Below, piece by piece: positions 48,931 through 57,751 of a stretch of 64,000 nucleotides of DNA. The DNA comes from a bacterium. GTDB lineage: Bacteria > Actinomycetota > Acidimicrobiia > Spongiisociales > ZC4RG35. A model generated the notes under the pieces. That model ran no database searches. It worked only from the letters and a program-made list of their open reading frames with translations, and had not been told where the DNA came from. The stretch lies in assembly GCA_028823995.1 (NCBI GenBank), contig JAPPFD010000020.1:39857-103856 (forward strand), in the 5' to 3' direction. The number at the start of each line of letters is the position of its first letter. Position 1 is the stretch's first letter. A program made the position numbers and the translations under genes.

Positions 48931-50535
48931 ATGACCAGACACAGAAGATTCGTAGGTTTCCTGGCGGTGGTGGCGCTGTTACTTGCCGCGTGTGGAGACG
49001 ACGAGGCCGCTACCACCACCGAAGCCCCCGCCACTACCCAGGCGCCGGCTACCACTGCGGCCCCGGCGACTACTGCGGCGCCGGCTACCACTGCCGCCCC
49101 CGAGCCGGAGCCGGAGCCGATGGGGGCAAGCATCGTGATCGGGTTGGGTACCGAGCCGGGATCGCTCGATCCACAGGCCGTCGACCAGTTCGCCATGTTC
49201 ACCATCAATGACAACGTCTTCCACAAGCTGGTGTCGCGTAACGCGGCCGGTGATTTGGTGCCGGGTGCCGCCACGGACCTTGGCACACCGGTGGATGACA
49301 CGACCTGGCAGTACACGGTGCGCGAGGGCATCACCTTCCACAACGGTGAGCCCCTCAATGCCGACGCGGTGGTTCACAGCATCCTCCGGATAATCGACCC
49401 GGACTACGCGACCCCCCTCAAGGACAACCTCGGAACCGTGGTGGGCGCCGAGAAGGTGGACGAGCACACGGTGAACATCCTCACCAGCGGTCCCGATCCG
49501 CTGATTCCAACCAGGATGACATTGCTCTATCTGGTTCCGCCCGAGGCATCGCAGAGCGAGGACTTCGGTGACAATCCGGTCGGGTCAGGCCCATACAAGT
49601 TCGTTTCCTGGGAGCGCGGCATCGCGGTGGAACTGGAGGCGAATCCCGACTACCCGGGTCCCGCCCCGTCGGTGTCCAACGTGCGGTTCCTCTTCATCGA
49701 GGAGTACGGGACCCGTCTGGCCGGCGTCCTCAACGACGAGATCGACCTGATGGTCGACCTCCTTCCCGAGGACAATGCGCTGGTCGATCAAGCGTGGAGC
49801 ACCCCCACCGGGCTGAAGCAGTTCATCGTGTCCCTCAACGCCCGGGCCGGTAGCCCCGTCGAGGATGTGCGAATCCGTCAGGCCCTCAACTATGCGGTGG
49901 ACAAGGAAGCCATTGCCGAGAGCCTGTTCTCGGGCATTGGAGAGATCCTGCAGGGCCAGATGCTGAACCCCAACTGGTTCGGATTCAACCCCGATCTCGA
50001 TCCTTTCCCCTACGACCCCGACCGCGCCCGCGAGTTGCTGGCGGAAGCCGGCGCCGAGGACCTGGAGATCCAACTTGTCTCCCTGGTGGGCAACTCGCTC
50101 CTTGACAAGGAGACCACCGAGGTGGTGGCCGGGTACTGGGCCGAGGTCGGTGTGACGGCCGAGATATTCATACCCGAGTTCTCCGAGTACATCGATCGCC
50201 TGATCGACCGGGAGAACCGTCCTGACGCCATCTTCGTGCCGCATGACAACATCCTGTTCGACGGTGACCGGACGCTGTCCGCCTATTACCACTCTCAGGG
50301 TTGCTGCGGCTCCATGGATCCGTCAGAGGCGGACGACTGGATCGACGCGGCTAGAACCGAGATCGACCAGGACGCCCGGCTGAAGCTGTACCAGGATGTC
50401 GGGCAGGCCGGCCACGACGGTGCCTGGTATGTGTGGCTCATCAGCATCCCCAACGTCTACGGCGGGACCGACCGGATCGACTGGTCCGCCCGCGCCGACG
50501 GTTTGATCCATGTGACCGACATCACAGTGTCCTAG
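48931..50535 (+). CDS. Peptide/nickel-type ABC transporter substrate-binding lipoprotein
   Basis: A 534-residue SBP_bac_5 protein. The signal peptide ends at the lipobox LLLAACGD, followed by a Thr/Ala/Pro-rich linker of repeated APATT units. The binding domain begins SIVIGLGTEPGSLDPQA, with YTVREGITFHNGEPLNADAV and NYAVDKEAIAES as family marks. The ligand may be a peptide, sugar or metal chelate. The start is ATG 48931 with GAGAGGAG upstream. A strong hairpin follows the stop, and the permease, second permease and two ATPase genes come next. Confidence 0.92.
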   Translation: MTRHRRFVGFLAVVALLLAACGDDEAATTTEAPATTQAPATTAAPATTAAPATTAAPEPEPEPMGASIVIGLGTEPGSLDPQAVDQFAMFTINDNVFHKLVSRNAAGDLVPGAATDLGTPVDDTTWQYTVREGITFHNGEPLNADAVVHSILRIIDPDYATPLKDNLGTVVGAEKVDEHTVNILTSGPDPLIPTRMTLLYLVPPEASQSEDFGDNPVGSGPYKFVSWERGIAVELEANPDYPGPAPSVSNVRFLFIEEYGTRLAGVLNDEIDLMVDLLPEDNALVDQAWSTPTGLKQFIVSLNARAGSPVEDVRIRQALNYAVDKEAIAESLFSGIGEILQGQMLNPNWFGFNPDLDPFPYDPDRARELLAEAGAEDLEIQLVSLVGNSLLDKETTEVVAGYWAEVGVTAEIFIPEFSEYIDRLIDRENRPDAIFVPHDNILFDGDRTLSAYYHSQGCCGSMDPSEADDWIDAARTEIDQDARLKLYQDVGQAGHDGAWYVWLISIPNVYGGTDRIDWSARADGLIHVTDITVS

Positions 50536-50550
50536 TCCACACCCAACGTA

Positions 50551-50598
50551 TTCAACACCGGGCGTATCATCGGATCGGGTGACGCGCCCGGTGTTGAA
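50551..50598 (+). promoter_or_regulatory. Large hairpin between binding-protein and permease genes
   Basis: TTCAACACCGGGCG (50551-50564) and CGCCCGGTGTTGAA (50585-50598) are perfect inverted repeats of 14 bp around a 20-nt loop. No T-run follows. Its place just after the binding-protein gene suggests a transcript-end stabiliser or partial terminator that lowers permease expression. Confidence 0.7.
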
Positions 50599-50619
50599 GC
50601 AAACGAGACGGGAGAGCCC

Positions 50620-51549
50620 ATGGGCAGGTACTTGCTGAAGCGGTTGTCTCAAGCGGTGCTGGTGGTGATCTCGGTAATGGTGGTGGTCTTCGTCGTGACC
50701 CGCCTCATCGGTGACCCGGTGGCGGTGATGCTGCCTCTGGAGGCCACTGAAGAGAACCGCGCCCTCCTAGAGGCCCAACTCGGCCTGGACAGACCCATCC
50801 TCGCCCAGTTGGGGGATTATGTGGTGGACGCTGTCCGGTTCGACCTGGGCGACTCCCTCTGGCAGCGCCGTCCCGCCATGGACGTCGTCCTGGAGCGACT
50901 GCCTCCCACCCTCCTTCTGGTGGCGGCCGGTTTTGCCTTCGGCGTGTTACTCGGGGTTGTGATCGGAGTTGTCTCCGGGATGCGGCCGGGGGGGTGGGTG
51001 GATAGAGCGGCGGTCACCTTCGGCTTGCTCGGCGTCTCCCTCCCGCAGTTTTGGATCGGGCTGGTGTTCATCGTCTTCTTCAGCGTGGGTCTGGGGTGGT
51101 TCCCCACATCCGGTTCGGGGGGGATCGAGTATCTGGTGCTTCCGGCGGTCGTGCTCGGCCTGCCGGTGGTGGGCCGCATCGCCCTGGTCACCAGGTCTTC
51201 GATGATCGACGAGTTGAACACCCAGCACGTCAAAGACGCCACTGCTCGGGGAGTCTCGCGGACGCGTATCGTCATGGTCCATGCCATGAAGGGCGCAGGC
51301 ATCGCCACCATCACCATCGCAGGCTGGGAATTGATCGGCGTCCTGGCCGGGGGAGCGGTGGTGGTGGAGACGGTCTACGCCTGGCCGGGGATCGGATTCA
51401 CGGCCATGCAGGCCATTGAGCGCCACGACATCATCCTGGTCCAGGCAGTCGTGTTCGTGGTGGCGATCATGGTGGTCACCATCAACATCATCGTGGACAT
51501 CACCTACACGATGCTCGATCCCCGAGTCAAGTTCGACCGGGTGTCATGA
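50620..51549 (+). CDS. Dpp/Opp-type ABC transporter permease (DppB-like)
   Basis: A 309-residue permease with six hydrophobic segments. It begins MGRYLLKRLSQAVLVVISVM, as usual for DppB-type proteins, has the periplasmic loop with DRPILAQLGDYV and the ATPase-contact EAA loop near ATARGVSRTRIVMVHAMK. It pairs with the following permease, which it overlaps by 4 bp. Confidence 0.92.
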   Translation: MGRYLLKRLSQAVLVVISVMVVVFVVTRLIGDPVAVMLPLEATEENRALLEAQLGLDRPILAQLGDYVVDAVRFDLGDSLWQRRPAMDVVLERLPPTLLLVAAGFAFGVLLGVVIGVVSGMRPGGWVDRAAVTFGLLGVSLPQFWIGLVFIVFFSVGLGWFPTSGSGGIEYLVLPAVVLGLPVVGRIALVTRSSMIDELNTQHVKDATARGVSRTRIVMVHAMKGAGIATITIAGWELIGVLAGGAVVVETVYAWPGIGFTAMQAIERHDIILVQAVVFVVAIMVVTINIIVDITYTMLDPRVKFDRVS

Positions 51550-52481
51550 AACCCGTCTCACCCGGTTCCCGGAGCGAGCGCCGGCGCTCGGCGGGGTGGC
51601 TGATGCGGATTGTCCGGGACCCCACGGCGTTGTTCGGTGTCCTGGTCCTGGCGCTGCTGGTCGCCGCCGCACTGTTCGCCCCCGTCATCGCTCCGCTCGA
51701 TCCCAACAAGCAGGACCTTGCGGCCAGGTTGCTTCCACCCTTCTATGCCGAGGGCGGCTCGTCGGAACACCTCCTCGGCACCGATCAACTGGGCCGGGAC
51801 GTCCTGTCCCGAATCATTCATGGAGCAAGGATCTCCTTGACCATCCCGTTGGTGTCGGTGACCCTGGCCGGTGTCTTCGGGACTGCGGTGGGTCTGCTGG
51901 CGGGTTACCGGGGCGGGAAGACAGACGCCTTCATCATGCGCATCGTCGACACGCTGTTCTCTTTCCCCGGGCTACTGCTGGCGTTGACGATCCTCGCCGT
52001 GGTGGGGCCGAGTTTCTGGACTCTGGCGATCGTGCTGTCACTCAGGATCTGGATGGTGTTCGCCCGGATGACCCGGGGACTGGTCCTGTCGGCGAGGGAG
52101 GCCGAATACGTGGAGGCGGCGGAGTTGGTGGGCGCCTCGCCGGTTCGGATAATGGTGCGCCACATCGCGCCCAACCTGACCGCGCCGCTGCTCACCTTGG
52201 CGGTCCTCGAGTCGGCTCATGTGATTCTGTCCGAGGCTGCCCTCTCATTCCTCGGATTGGGAATCCAGCCACCCCAGACGTCGTGGGGGCTCGACGTGGC
52301 GATCGGTCGCCAGTACGTCTTCTCCGCCCCCTGGTTGATTATCCTTCCAGGGCTGGCCATCGCGGTGGCCGTGCTGGGAATCAATCTCCTGGCGGGTTGG
52401 CTGAGAGTAGCCGCCGATCCCCAGGAGAGCGCTAAGCGTTACGCGGCGTCTGCGGATGCCCCCTCGGCTTGGTCGGGATGA
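51546..52481 (+). CDS. Dpp/Opp-type ABC transporter permease (DppC-like)
   Basis: A 311-residue second permease. It has LLGTDQLGRDVLSRIIHGAR, the DppC-type signature, and the EAA loop VEAAELVGASPVRIM before HIAPN. Six hydrophobic segments are visible. It overlaps the neighbouring genes at both ends (ATGA), fitting a tightly coupled operon. Confidence 0.92.
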   Translation: MKPVSPGSRSERRRSAGWLMRIVRDPTALFGVLVLALLVAAALFAPVIAPLDPNKQDLAARLLPPFYAEGGSSEHLLGTDQLGRDVLSRIIHGARISLTIPLVSVTLAGVFGTAVGLLAGYRGGKTDAFIMRIVDTLFSFPGLLLALTILAVVGPSFWTLAIVLSLRIWMVFARMTRGLVLSAREAEYVEAAELVGASPVRIMVRHIAPNLTAPLLTLAVLESAHVILSEAALSFLGLGIQPPQTSWGLDVAIGRQYVFSAPWLIILPGLAIAVAVLGINLLAGWLRVAADPQESAKRYAASADAPSAWSG

Positions 52482-53488
52482 ACCGCTCCGACCACCTTCT
52501 GGAGATTCGGAACCTCGAGGTGGTCTTCCCGACCCGGGAAGGCACTGTCCAGGCAGTCCGAGGAGTCTCCTTCACGGTCGACGCGGGGGAATCACTTGCC
52601 GTTGTGGGTGAATCGGGGTCCGGCAAGAGCACGCTGGCGCGTGCGGCTCTGGGGCTGATCGAGCTACCGGGCCGGATTGCGGGCGGCGAGATTCTGTGGA
52701 GGGGCCGGTCGCTCCTGGACAAGCGGGTTGCCCGCCGGATCCGGGGCCGGGAGATCAGCATGGTGTCCCAGGATCCGATGGCGTCGATGAGTCCGATTCT
52801 CACGATCGGCACCCAGATGACCGAGGTCATGACCAGGCATCTGGACATCGGGAGAAGGGAAGCCTTCACAAGGGCGGGAGATCTTTTGGAGAAGGTTGGG
52901 ATCCCCGACCCGGGGCGCCGCCTCGGACAGTACCCGTTCGAGTTCTCCGGTGGCATGCAGCAGCGGGTGGTAATCGCCACAGCCCTGTCCTGTGATCCGA
53001 TGATGCTGATCGCCGACGAGCCGACCACGGCCCTCGACGTGACCACCCAGGCGCAGATCCTGGAACTGATCTCCTCTCTCCAGAAGGACCTGGGCCTGGC
53101 CCTTCTTCTGATCACTCACGACCTGGGAGTGGTGGCCGGGGCCTGTGACCTTCTGAAAGTGCTGTACGCGGGGGAGATCGTCGAGTCGGGGACGGCCGAT
53201 CAGCTTTTTCACCGCCCTCATCACCCGTACACCGCCGCTCTCTTGGGATCCACGCCTCGCCTCGACGTGAAGGCGGACCGCCTCATGGCGATCGAGGGGC
53301 ATCCTCCCGATCTTCGCCATGTCGGCGGCGGGTGCACCTTCACCCCTCGATGTCCTCACGCCACAACCCGGTGTGCGTCGGCGTCCCCGGTGCTCCAGCC
53401 ATCCGGGGTGGGTCGGGCATATGCCTGCTGGAATCCTCTGAACGGCCTGCAAGGCCGGGACCCTTCCCACGGCGGGGGCCGGGCATGA
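52478..53488 (+). CDS. Oligopeptide-type ABC transporter ATP-binding protein (DppD/OppD-like)
   Basis: About 336 residues. Walker A is GESGSGKSTLAR, the signature FSGGMQQRVVIATAL, Walker B LIADEPTTALDV. The C-terminal oligopeptide-ATPase domain has the cysteine cluster region beginning GGCTFTPRCPHATTRC. ATG 52478 overlaps the permease stop. Confidence 0.92.
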   Translation: MNRSDHLLEIRNLEVVFPTREGTVQAVRGVSFTVDAGESLAVVGESGSGKSTLARAALGLIELPGRIAGGEILWRGRSLLDKRVARRIRGREISMVSQDPMASMSPILTIGTQMTEVMTRHLDIGRREAFTRAGDLLEKVGIPDPGRRLGQYPFEFSGGMQQRVVIATALSCDPMMLIADEPTTALDVTTQAQILELISSLQKDLGLALLLITHDLGVVAGACDLLKVLYAGEIVESGTADQLFHRPHHPYTAALLGSTPRLDVKADRLMAIEGHPPDLRHVGGGCTFTPRCPHATTRCASASPVLQPSGVGRAYACWNPLNGLQGRDPSHGGGRA

Positions 53489-54462
53489 GTGACGCTCTGC
53501 TGGAGGTGCAGGGGCTCACGGTCAAATACGATGTCGGCCGAGAGGGCTTCTGGGGTCAACACCAGACCCGGCTCACCGCGGTCGACGACGTGAGCTTCTC
53601 CATCGCTCGCGGGGAGACCTTCGGGCTGGTGGGGGAGTCGGGCTCGGGCAAGACCACGACCGGACGGGCCGTTCTCGGGAAGGTCCCCATTGCCTCCGGC
53701 CGTGTGATGTTCGCCGGGCGCGACATCACCGGGGTGCAGGGGCGGGAGCGGCGAGCGATACGCAGGAACATGCAACTGATTCCTCAGAACCCCTATGGAA
53801 GCCTCAATCCTCGCATGAAGGTGCGGGAGATCATCTCCGAGCCTCTCGTGGTGCACCGCCGGTTCAAGAGCGCCAAGGGGGCCACCGAAAGAGTGGTCGA
53901 GTTGCTGGAGCTGACCGGGATGAATCCGGACGACATGCACAAGTACCCGCACGCGTTCAGCGGTGGGCAACGTCAGAGAATCGTCATCGCGAGGGCGCTG
54001 GCCCTGAATCCGGATCTCATCATTGCCGACGAGCCGGTGTCCGCCTTGGACGTCTCTATTCAGGCGCAGGTCGTCAACCTGCTCCAAGACCTGCAACGGC
54101 GGTTCGGGCTGACGTACATCTTCATCGCCCACGACCTGGCAGTCGTACGCCACATCTCTCACCGCATCGGCATCATGTACGCGGGCAAGCTGGTCGAGGT
54201 GGCGAAGGGGGAGAGCGTGTACCGGGTCCCGGTCCACCCTTACACCGAAGCCCTCCTGTCCTCCGTCCCGATACCCGATCCGAGGATCGAGCGGGGCCGT
54301 TCGGTGAAGGTGATCGCCGGCGAGCCGCCTGACCCCATCCACCCGCCTGTGGGTTGCCGCTTCCACACGAGGTGCCCTCTGGCCGAGCCACGTTGCCGTG
54401 AGGCGGCCCCGCCACTGGAAGCCAGGACACCCGGGCACGAGGCTGCCTGTTGGGTGCGTTAG
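53485..54462 (+). CDS. Oligopeptide-type ABC transporter ATP-binding protein (DppF/OppF-like)
   Basis: About 325 residues and the second ATPase of the importer. Walker A GESGSGKTTTGR, signature FSGGQRQRIVIARAL, Walker B LIIADEPVSALDV, and the C-terminal CRFHTRCPLAEPRC cysteine motif. ATG 53485 overlaps the previous stop; the longer open frame upstream is inside that gene and does not match the family. It closes the five-gene importer operon. Confidence 0.92.
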   Translation: MSDALLEVQGLTVKYDVGREGFWGQHQTRLTAVDDVSFSIARGETFGLVGESGSGKTTTGRAVLGKVPIASGRVMFAGRDITGVQGRERRAIRRNMQLIPQNPYGSLNPRMKVREIISEPLVVHRRFKSAKGATERVVELLELTGMNPDDMHKYPHAFSGGQRQRIVIARALALNPDLIIADEPVSALDVSIQAQVVNLLQDLQRRFGLTYIFIAHDLAVVRHISHRIGIMYAGKLVEVAKGESVYRVPVHPYTEALLSSVPIPDPRIERGRSVKVIAGEPPDPIHPPVGCRFHTRCPLAEPRCREAAPPLEARTPGHEAACWVR

Positions 54463-54529
54463 GCGCCCGGTTGCTCGATACCGCGCCCGGGTACGGCCAC
54501 TGCCGGCAGGCGCTCGGTCTGGCATCCCC

Positions 54530-55762
54530 ATGAGAAGAGGACTCGGTCGCGCCTACAACCGGCTGCTCGCTGGTTATACGATCTCGAATGTGGGCAACGG
54601 AGTCCTGCTCGCGGCGCTCCCGCTGTTGGCCGCTTCCAAGACCCGTAACCCGCTGGCGATAAGTGGACTCACAGTGGCTGCGGGACTCCCCTGGATCCTG
54701 ATCGGCCCCCTTTCGGGAGCAATTGTTGATCGGGTTGACAGACGAAGTGTGATGGTTGTGGCTGAAGTCAGCCGAGCAGGCCTGATGGGCGCCGCCGCTC
54801 TCTATGTCTTCCTGGGCGGCGAGTCGATTATCGCCCTGTATGGCTTGCTGATACTGGTTGGAGTCGGTGAGACCTTCTTCGATCCTGCCGGTCTTGCCCT
54901 GGTGCCGGGTCTGGTGACACCTTCGCAACTGGACGCCGCCAACAGTCGGCTCTATGGCACCCAGATCCTGGTCCAACGCTTCGTGGGGCCTCCGCTGGGG
55001 GGATGGTTGTTCGCTTTCGCGGCTTGGGCGCCCCTGGGGGTGGACGCGCTCAGTTTCCTGGCCGCGGGGATGGTTGTAATGGGGCTGCCCCGCGGCAAAA
55101 GGATGAAACCATCCGGGCATCACCGCCCAGGATTGCTGACTGAAACGGTCGAGGGCATCAGGTGGGTATGGCGGGACTCGGTACTACGGGCGTTCATGGT
55201 CGGCGCAGGGGCTCTCCACTTCGCCACTGCCGCCGGACTGTCGGTTTTGGTGTTGCTTGCCCAGGACCGCTTCGGGTTGACCGGTTTCGGCTTCGGGCTG
55301 ACGATGGGCGGGCTGGCTGTCGGGTACTTTCTCGGCTATGTCGTCGCCCCCTCCATTACTGCGAGGTTCCCGCGGGCGAGAATCTGCGTCGGCGCCTTGG
55401 TTGGGGTCACAGGTGGTTTCTTTCTCATAGCAGTTTCCGGGTTCGCTCTATTGGGCGGGATGGGATTGGCTCTGGTAGGCATGCTGGGTGCGCAGTTCGA
55501 CGTCGTGGCTATTTCCTACCGTCAGTCAGCGGTGCCTGATCATGTTCTCGGACGCGTCTTCACGGGCTTTTGGTTCGTAACCCACGGAGCGATACCCGTG
55601 GGCGCCCTTGTCGGGGGACTGGTTGCCACCTGGGCCGGAGTCGGCTATGCGTACGTTGCCGCGGCCCTATTGGTGGCGGTGGTGGCTCCCTATCTGTGGG
55701 TCGCGCTGAAGGGGGAGGAACTCGATCCCGAACGCCTCCAAGGAGAGCCACCGGCCTCCTAA
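54530..55762 (+). CDS. MFS transporter (EntS-like exporter type)
   Basis: About 410 residues with twelve hydrophobic segments. The N-terminal GYTISNVGNGVLLAALPLL and the A-motif-like loop GAIVDRVDRRSVMVVAE, with PGLVTPSQLDAANSRL, resemble the MFS enterobactin-exporter/macrolide-efflux group. ATG 54530 is chosen; the upstream open frame overlaps the ATPase gene. The substrate is unknown. It is not closely similar to the three MFS genes downstream. Confidence 0.85.
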   Translation: MRRGLGRAYNRLLAGYTISNVGNGVLLAALPLLAASKTRNPLAISGLTVAAGLPWILIGPLSGAIVDRVDRRSVMVVAEVSRAGLMGAAALYVFLGGESIIALYGLLILVGVGETFFDPAGLALVPGLVTPSQLDAANSRLYGTQILVQRFVGPPLGGWLFAFAAWAPLGVDALSFLAAGMVVMGLPRGKRMKPSGHHRPGLLTETVEGIRWVWRDSVLRAFMVGAGALHFATAAGLSVLVLLAQDRFGLTGFGFGLTMGGLAVGYFLGYVVAPSITARFPRARICVGALVGVTGGFFLIAVSGFALLGGMGLALVGMLGAQFDVVAISYRQSAVPDHVLGRVFTGFWFVTHGAIPVGALVGGLVATWAGVGYAYVAAALLVAVVAPYLWVALKGEELDPERLQGEPPAS

Positions 55763-55767
55763 CCGGC

Positions 55768-56400
55768 TTACCCGGGGTGTCGGGATGAGGCGTCGGGGAC
55801 GCCGTAGCGCCGAAGGCCTTCCTGGAGGTCCTCGGGGGAGTCCACCGAAAACCACGACCTCCCGTCCTCCCCCCAGGAGCGCCAGCGTTCGGGGGAAACC
55901 ACGGTTCCATCGAGGAGGGGAGCTTCCGGCTGGAGAGATCGTTGATCACGCGCTATTGCGACTAAGAGAGACAGCGCCGCTGTCGAGTAGGTGGCGCAGG
56001 TGACCTGGTACTGCCCATCCATCGGGATGGCGGGTTGGGGCCGGACACCCAGGAGGGCGGCCAGAGTGGCGGGCCGGACCCAGGGCTGGTCCACACCGAC
56101 CACCACAATGGGACCTCCCCCCGCCGCCGTCAGACCCGTTACGATGCCCGCGCTCGGACCCCGACCTCCCGGCAGGGCGTCGGGGACTGCCCGCATTCCC
56201 TCCGCCTCCTCGCGACCCACCACTATCACATCGGTGACGACCTGGGAGAGGGCCGCCGCTACCCAGGCCAACAGGGTGCGCCCATCGAGGAGCGTCATCG
56301 CCTTGTCTCTACCCATCCGCCGGGACCGGCCACCCGCCAGAATCACCCCCAGGGTCTCCGGTCCGGAGGTGGATGGAGGCGGTGGTGGGCACGGCTTCAC
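55768..56400 (-). CDS. Molybdenum cofactor guanylyltransferase-like protein (MobA family)
   Basis: About 210 residues from GTG 56400 (an in-frame TTG at 56442 would add 14). The nucleotidyltransferase opening GVILAGGRSRRMGRDKA is clear, followed by GRGPSAGIVTGL and VVVGVDQPWV (metal Asp region). MobA adds GMP to molybdopterin; close relatives use CTP or other substrates. It stops 5 bp from the convergent MFS gene. Its 5' end faces the leaderless MFS gene at 56434. Confidence 0.82.
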   Translation of the reverse strand: MKPCPPPPPSTSGPETLGVILAGGRSRRMGRDKAMTLLDGRTLLAWVAAALSQVVTDVIVVGREEAEGMRAVPDALPGGRGPSAGIVTGLTAAGGGPIVVVGVDQPWVRPATLAALLGVRPQPAIPMDGQYQVTCATYSTAALSLLVAIARDQRSLQPEAPLLDGTVVSPERWRSWGEDGRSWFSVDSPEDLQEGLRRYGVPDASSRHPG

Positions 56401-56418
56401 GGTCGGGCGGCTCGCTAA

Positions 56419-56424
56419 TACAAT
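56419..56424 (+). promoter_or_regulatory. -10 box (TACAAT) for MFS paralogue 1
   Basis: TACAAT ends 9 nt before GTG 56434, and 3 nt before an in-frame ATG at 56428. Confidence 0.5.
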
Positions 56425-56433
56425 CGCATGGGA

Positions 56434-57678
56434 GTGAAGCAACAGGTTACCGGTCGAGATCTCGCCGGTATTCGCCGCCGCCTCCTCTACGTGCTCTTCA
56501 CAGGCACCACTCTGGGATGGGTTGGCTTCATCGCCACCCTCACTGTGGCGACGGTGGCGGCACGATCCCTGACCGGATCAACCACCCTGGCCGGCATTCC
56601 CCTGGCTGCCGGCGCTCTCGGCCAGGCGTACGGGACCAACCTGTTCGGAAGGCTGAGCGCCAGCCGCGGTCGCCGGTTCATTTTGCTGGTGGGCCCGCCG
56701 ATCTCCGCCTTGGGGGCGATCGTGGAGATGGTGGGGGTTGTCGGCGGTTGGTACTGGATGTTGGTTGGGGGAGCGGTGTTGGTCGGCGCCGGCCTGGGCT
56801 CACAGCATCTCTCCCGGTATGTCGGCGCCGAGTTGGCCGAGGAGGGCCGCCAGGGATTGGCGATGGGCATCCTGGTGTTGTCCGGCACCATCGGCGCGGT
56901 GGTGGGCGCCAACCTGGTGGAGTGGGCGGGCAGGGTTGTGGAAGGCAGTCTGGGTACTCCCTACGCTGGCGCCTTCCTGCTGGCAACGGTGGCCTTTCTG
57001 CTTACTTGGGTGCTCTTCTGGGCGGCTCTCCGCCCCGACCCCTCAGAGGTGGCCGTCACCGGCCAGGTGGCGAGGACCGGTGGAAGAGACGGCGCCGTAG
57101 GAGCGGCGTTCCGACTGCCGAAGGTTCAGGTCGCCATTCTGGCCATGGTCTCCGCCCAAGTAGTGATGGTGGGGGTGATGACTGCCACGCCGCTTCGCAT
57201 TGAGGATGCCGGGTACGGCCTGAACGTAGTGGGGGTGGTGATCTCCACCCACACCGTGGGAATGTTCCTCTTCGCGCCTCTGGTGGGGAAACTGGTTGAC
57301 CGTGTTGGGTATCTGCCGGTCCTGCGTATCGGGTTGCTGATGACCTGGGGGTCGCTGCTCCTGGCGGGGATCGCTCCCTACGACGGGTACGGGATGCTGA
57401 ACGCGGGATTGTTCCTGTTAGGCCTGGGTTGGAGCTTCTCCTTTGTGGCGGGCAGTTCCATGCTGTTTGCCTCAGCGCCGCCGGATGTCCGCCAAGTGGT
57501 GGAGGGCAGGGCGGATGCCTTGGCGCACGTCATGGTCATGACAGGAAGTGCGGGAGCAGGAGTTCTTATGAGCGCCGTCGGATTCGGATCCCTGAATCTG
57601 GTGGCGGCAGGCTTCTTGTTGGCCCTTTTGCTGCTGGTGTCGTTCTCTCCCAGCCTTCGGGCGGCGCTGGCTTCTTAG
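56434..57678 (+). CDS. MFS transporter, tandem paralogue 1
   Basis: About 414 residues with twelve hydrophobic segments. GTG 56434 (reading MKQQ) is preferred to ATG 56428 because both downstream copies also begin with Met-Lys after a similar -10 box at a similar distance. Shared family blocks: GSTTLAGIPLAAGALGQA, TNLFGRLSASRGRRF and PLVGKLVDRVGYLP. It is the first of three neighbouring, clearly related genes. The substrate is not recognisable; drug or metabolite export is possible. Confidence 0.85.
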   Translation: MKQQVTGRDLAGIRRRLLYVLFTGTTLGWVGFIATLTVATVAARSLTGSTTLAGIPLAAGALGQAYGTNLFGRLSASRGRRFILLVGPPISALGAIVEMVGVVGGWYWMLVGGAVLVGAGLGSQHLSRYVGAELAEEGRQGLAMGILVLSGTIGAVVGANLVEWAGRVVEGSLGTPYAGAFLLATVAFLLTWVLFWAALRPDPSEVAVTGQVARTGGRDGAVGAAFRLPKVQVAILAMVSAQVVMVGVMTATPLRIEDAGYGLNVVGVVISTHTVGMFLFAPLVGKLVDRVGYLPVLRIGLLMTWGSLLLAGIAPYDGYGMLNAGLFLLGLGWSFSFVAGSSMLFASAPPDVRQVVEGRADALAHVMVMTGSAGAGVLMSAVGFGSLNLVAAGFLLALLLLVSFSPSLRAALAS

Positions 57679-57737
57679 ACGAGCGACGCAGCATGTTGCC
57701 TAGGTGGGGCCTGAGGGTCCGCCGGGCGGCGGGCCAA

Positions 57738-57743
57738 TACAAT
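57738..57743 (+). promoter_or_regulatory. -10 box (TACAAT) for MFS paralogue 2
   Basis: TACAAT ends 8 nt before GTG 57752. The surrounding sequence (CCAATACAATCGA) resembles that before paralogue 1. Confidence 0.55.
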
Positions 57744-57751
57744 CGAAGGGA

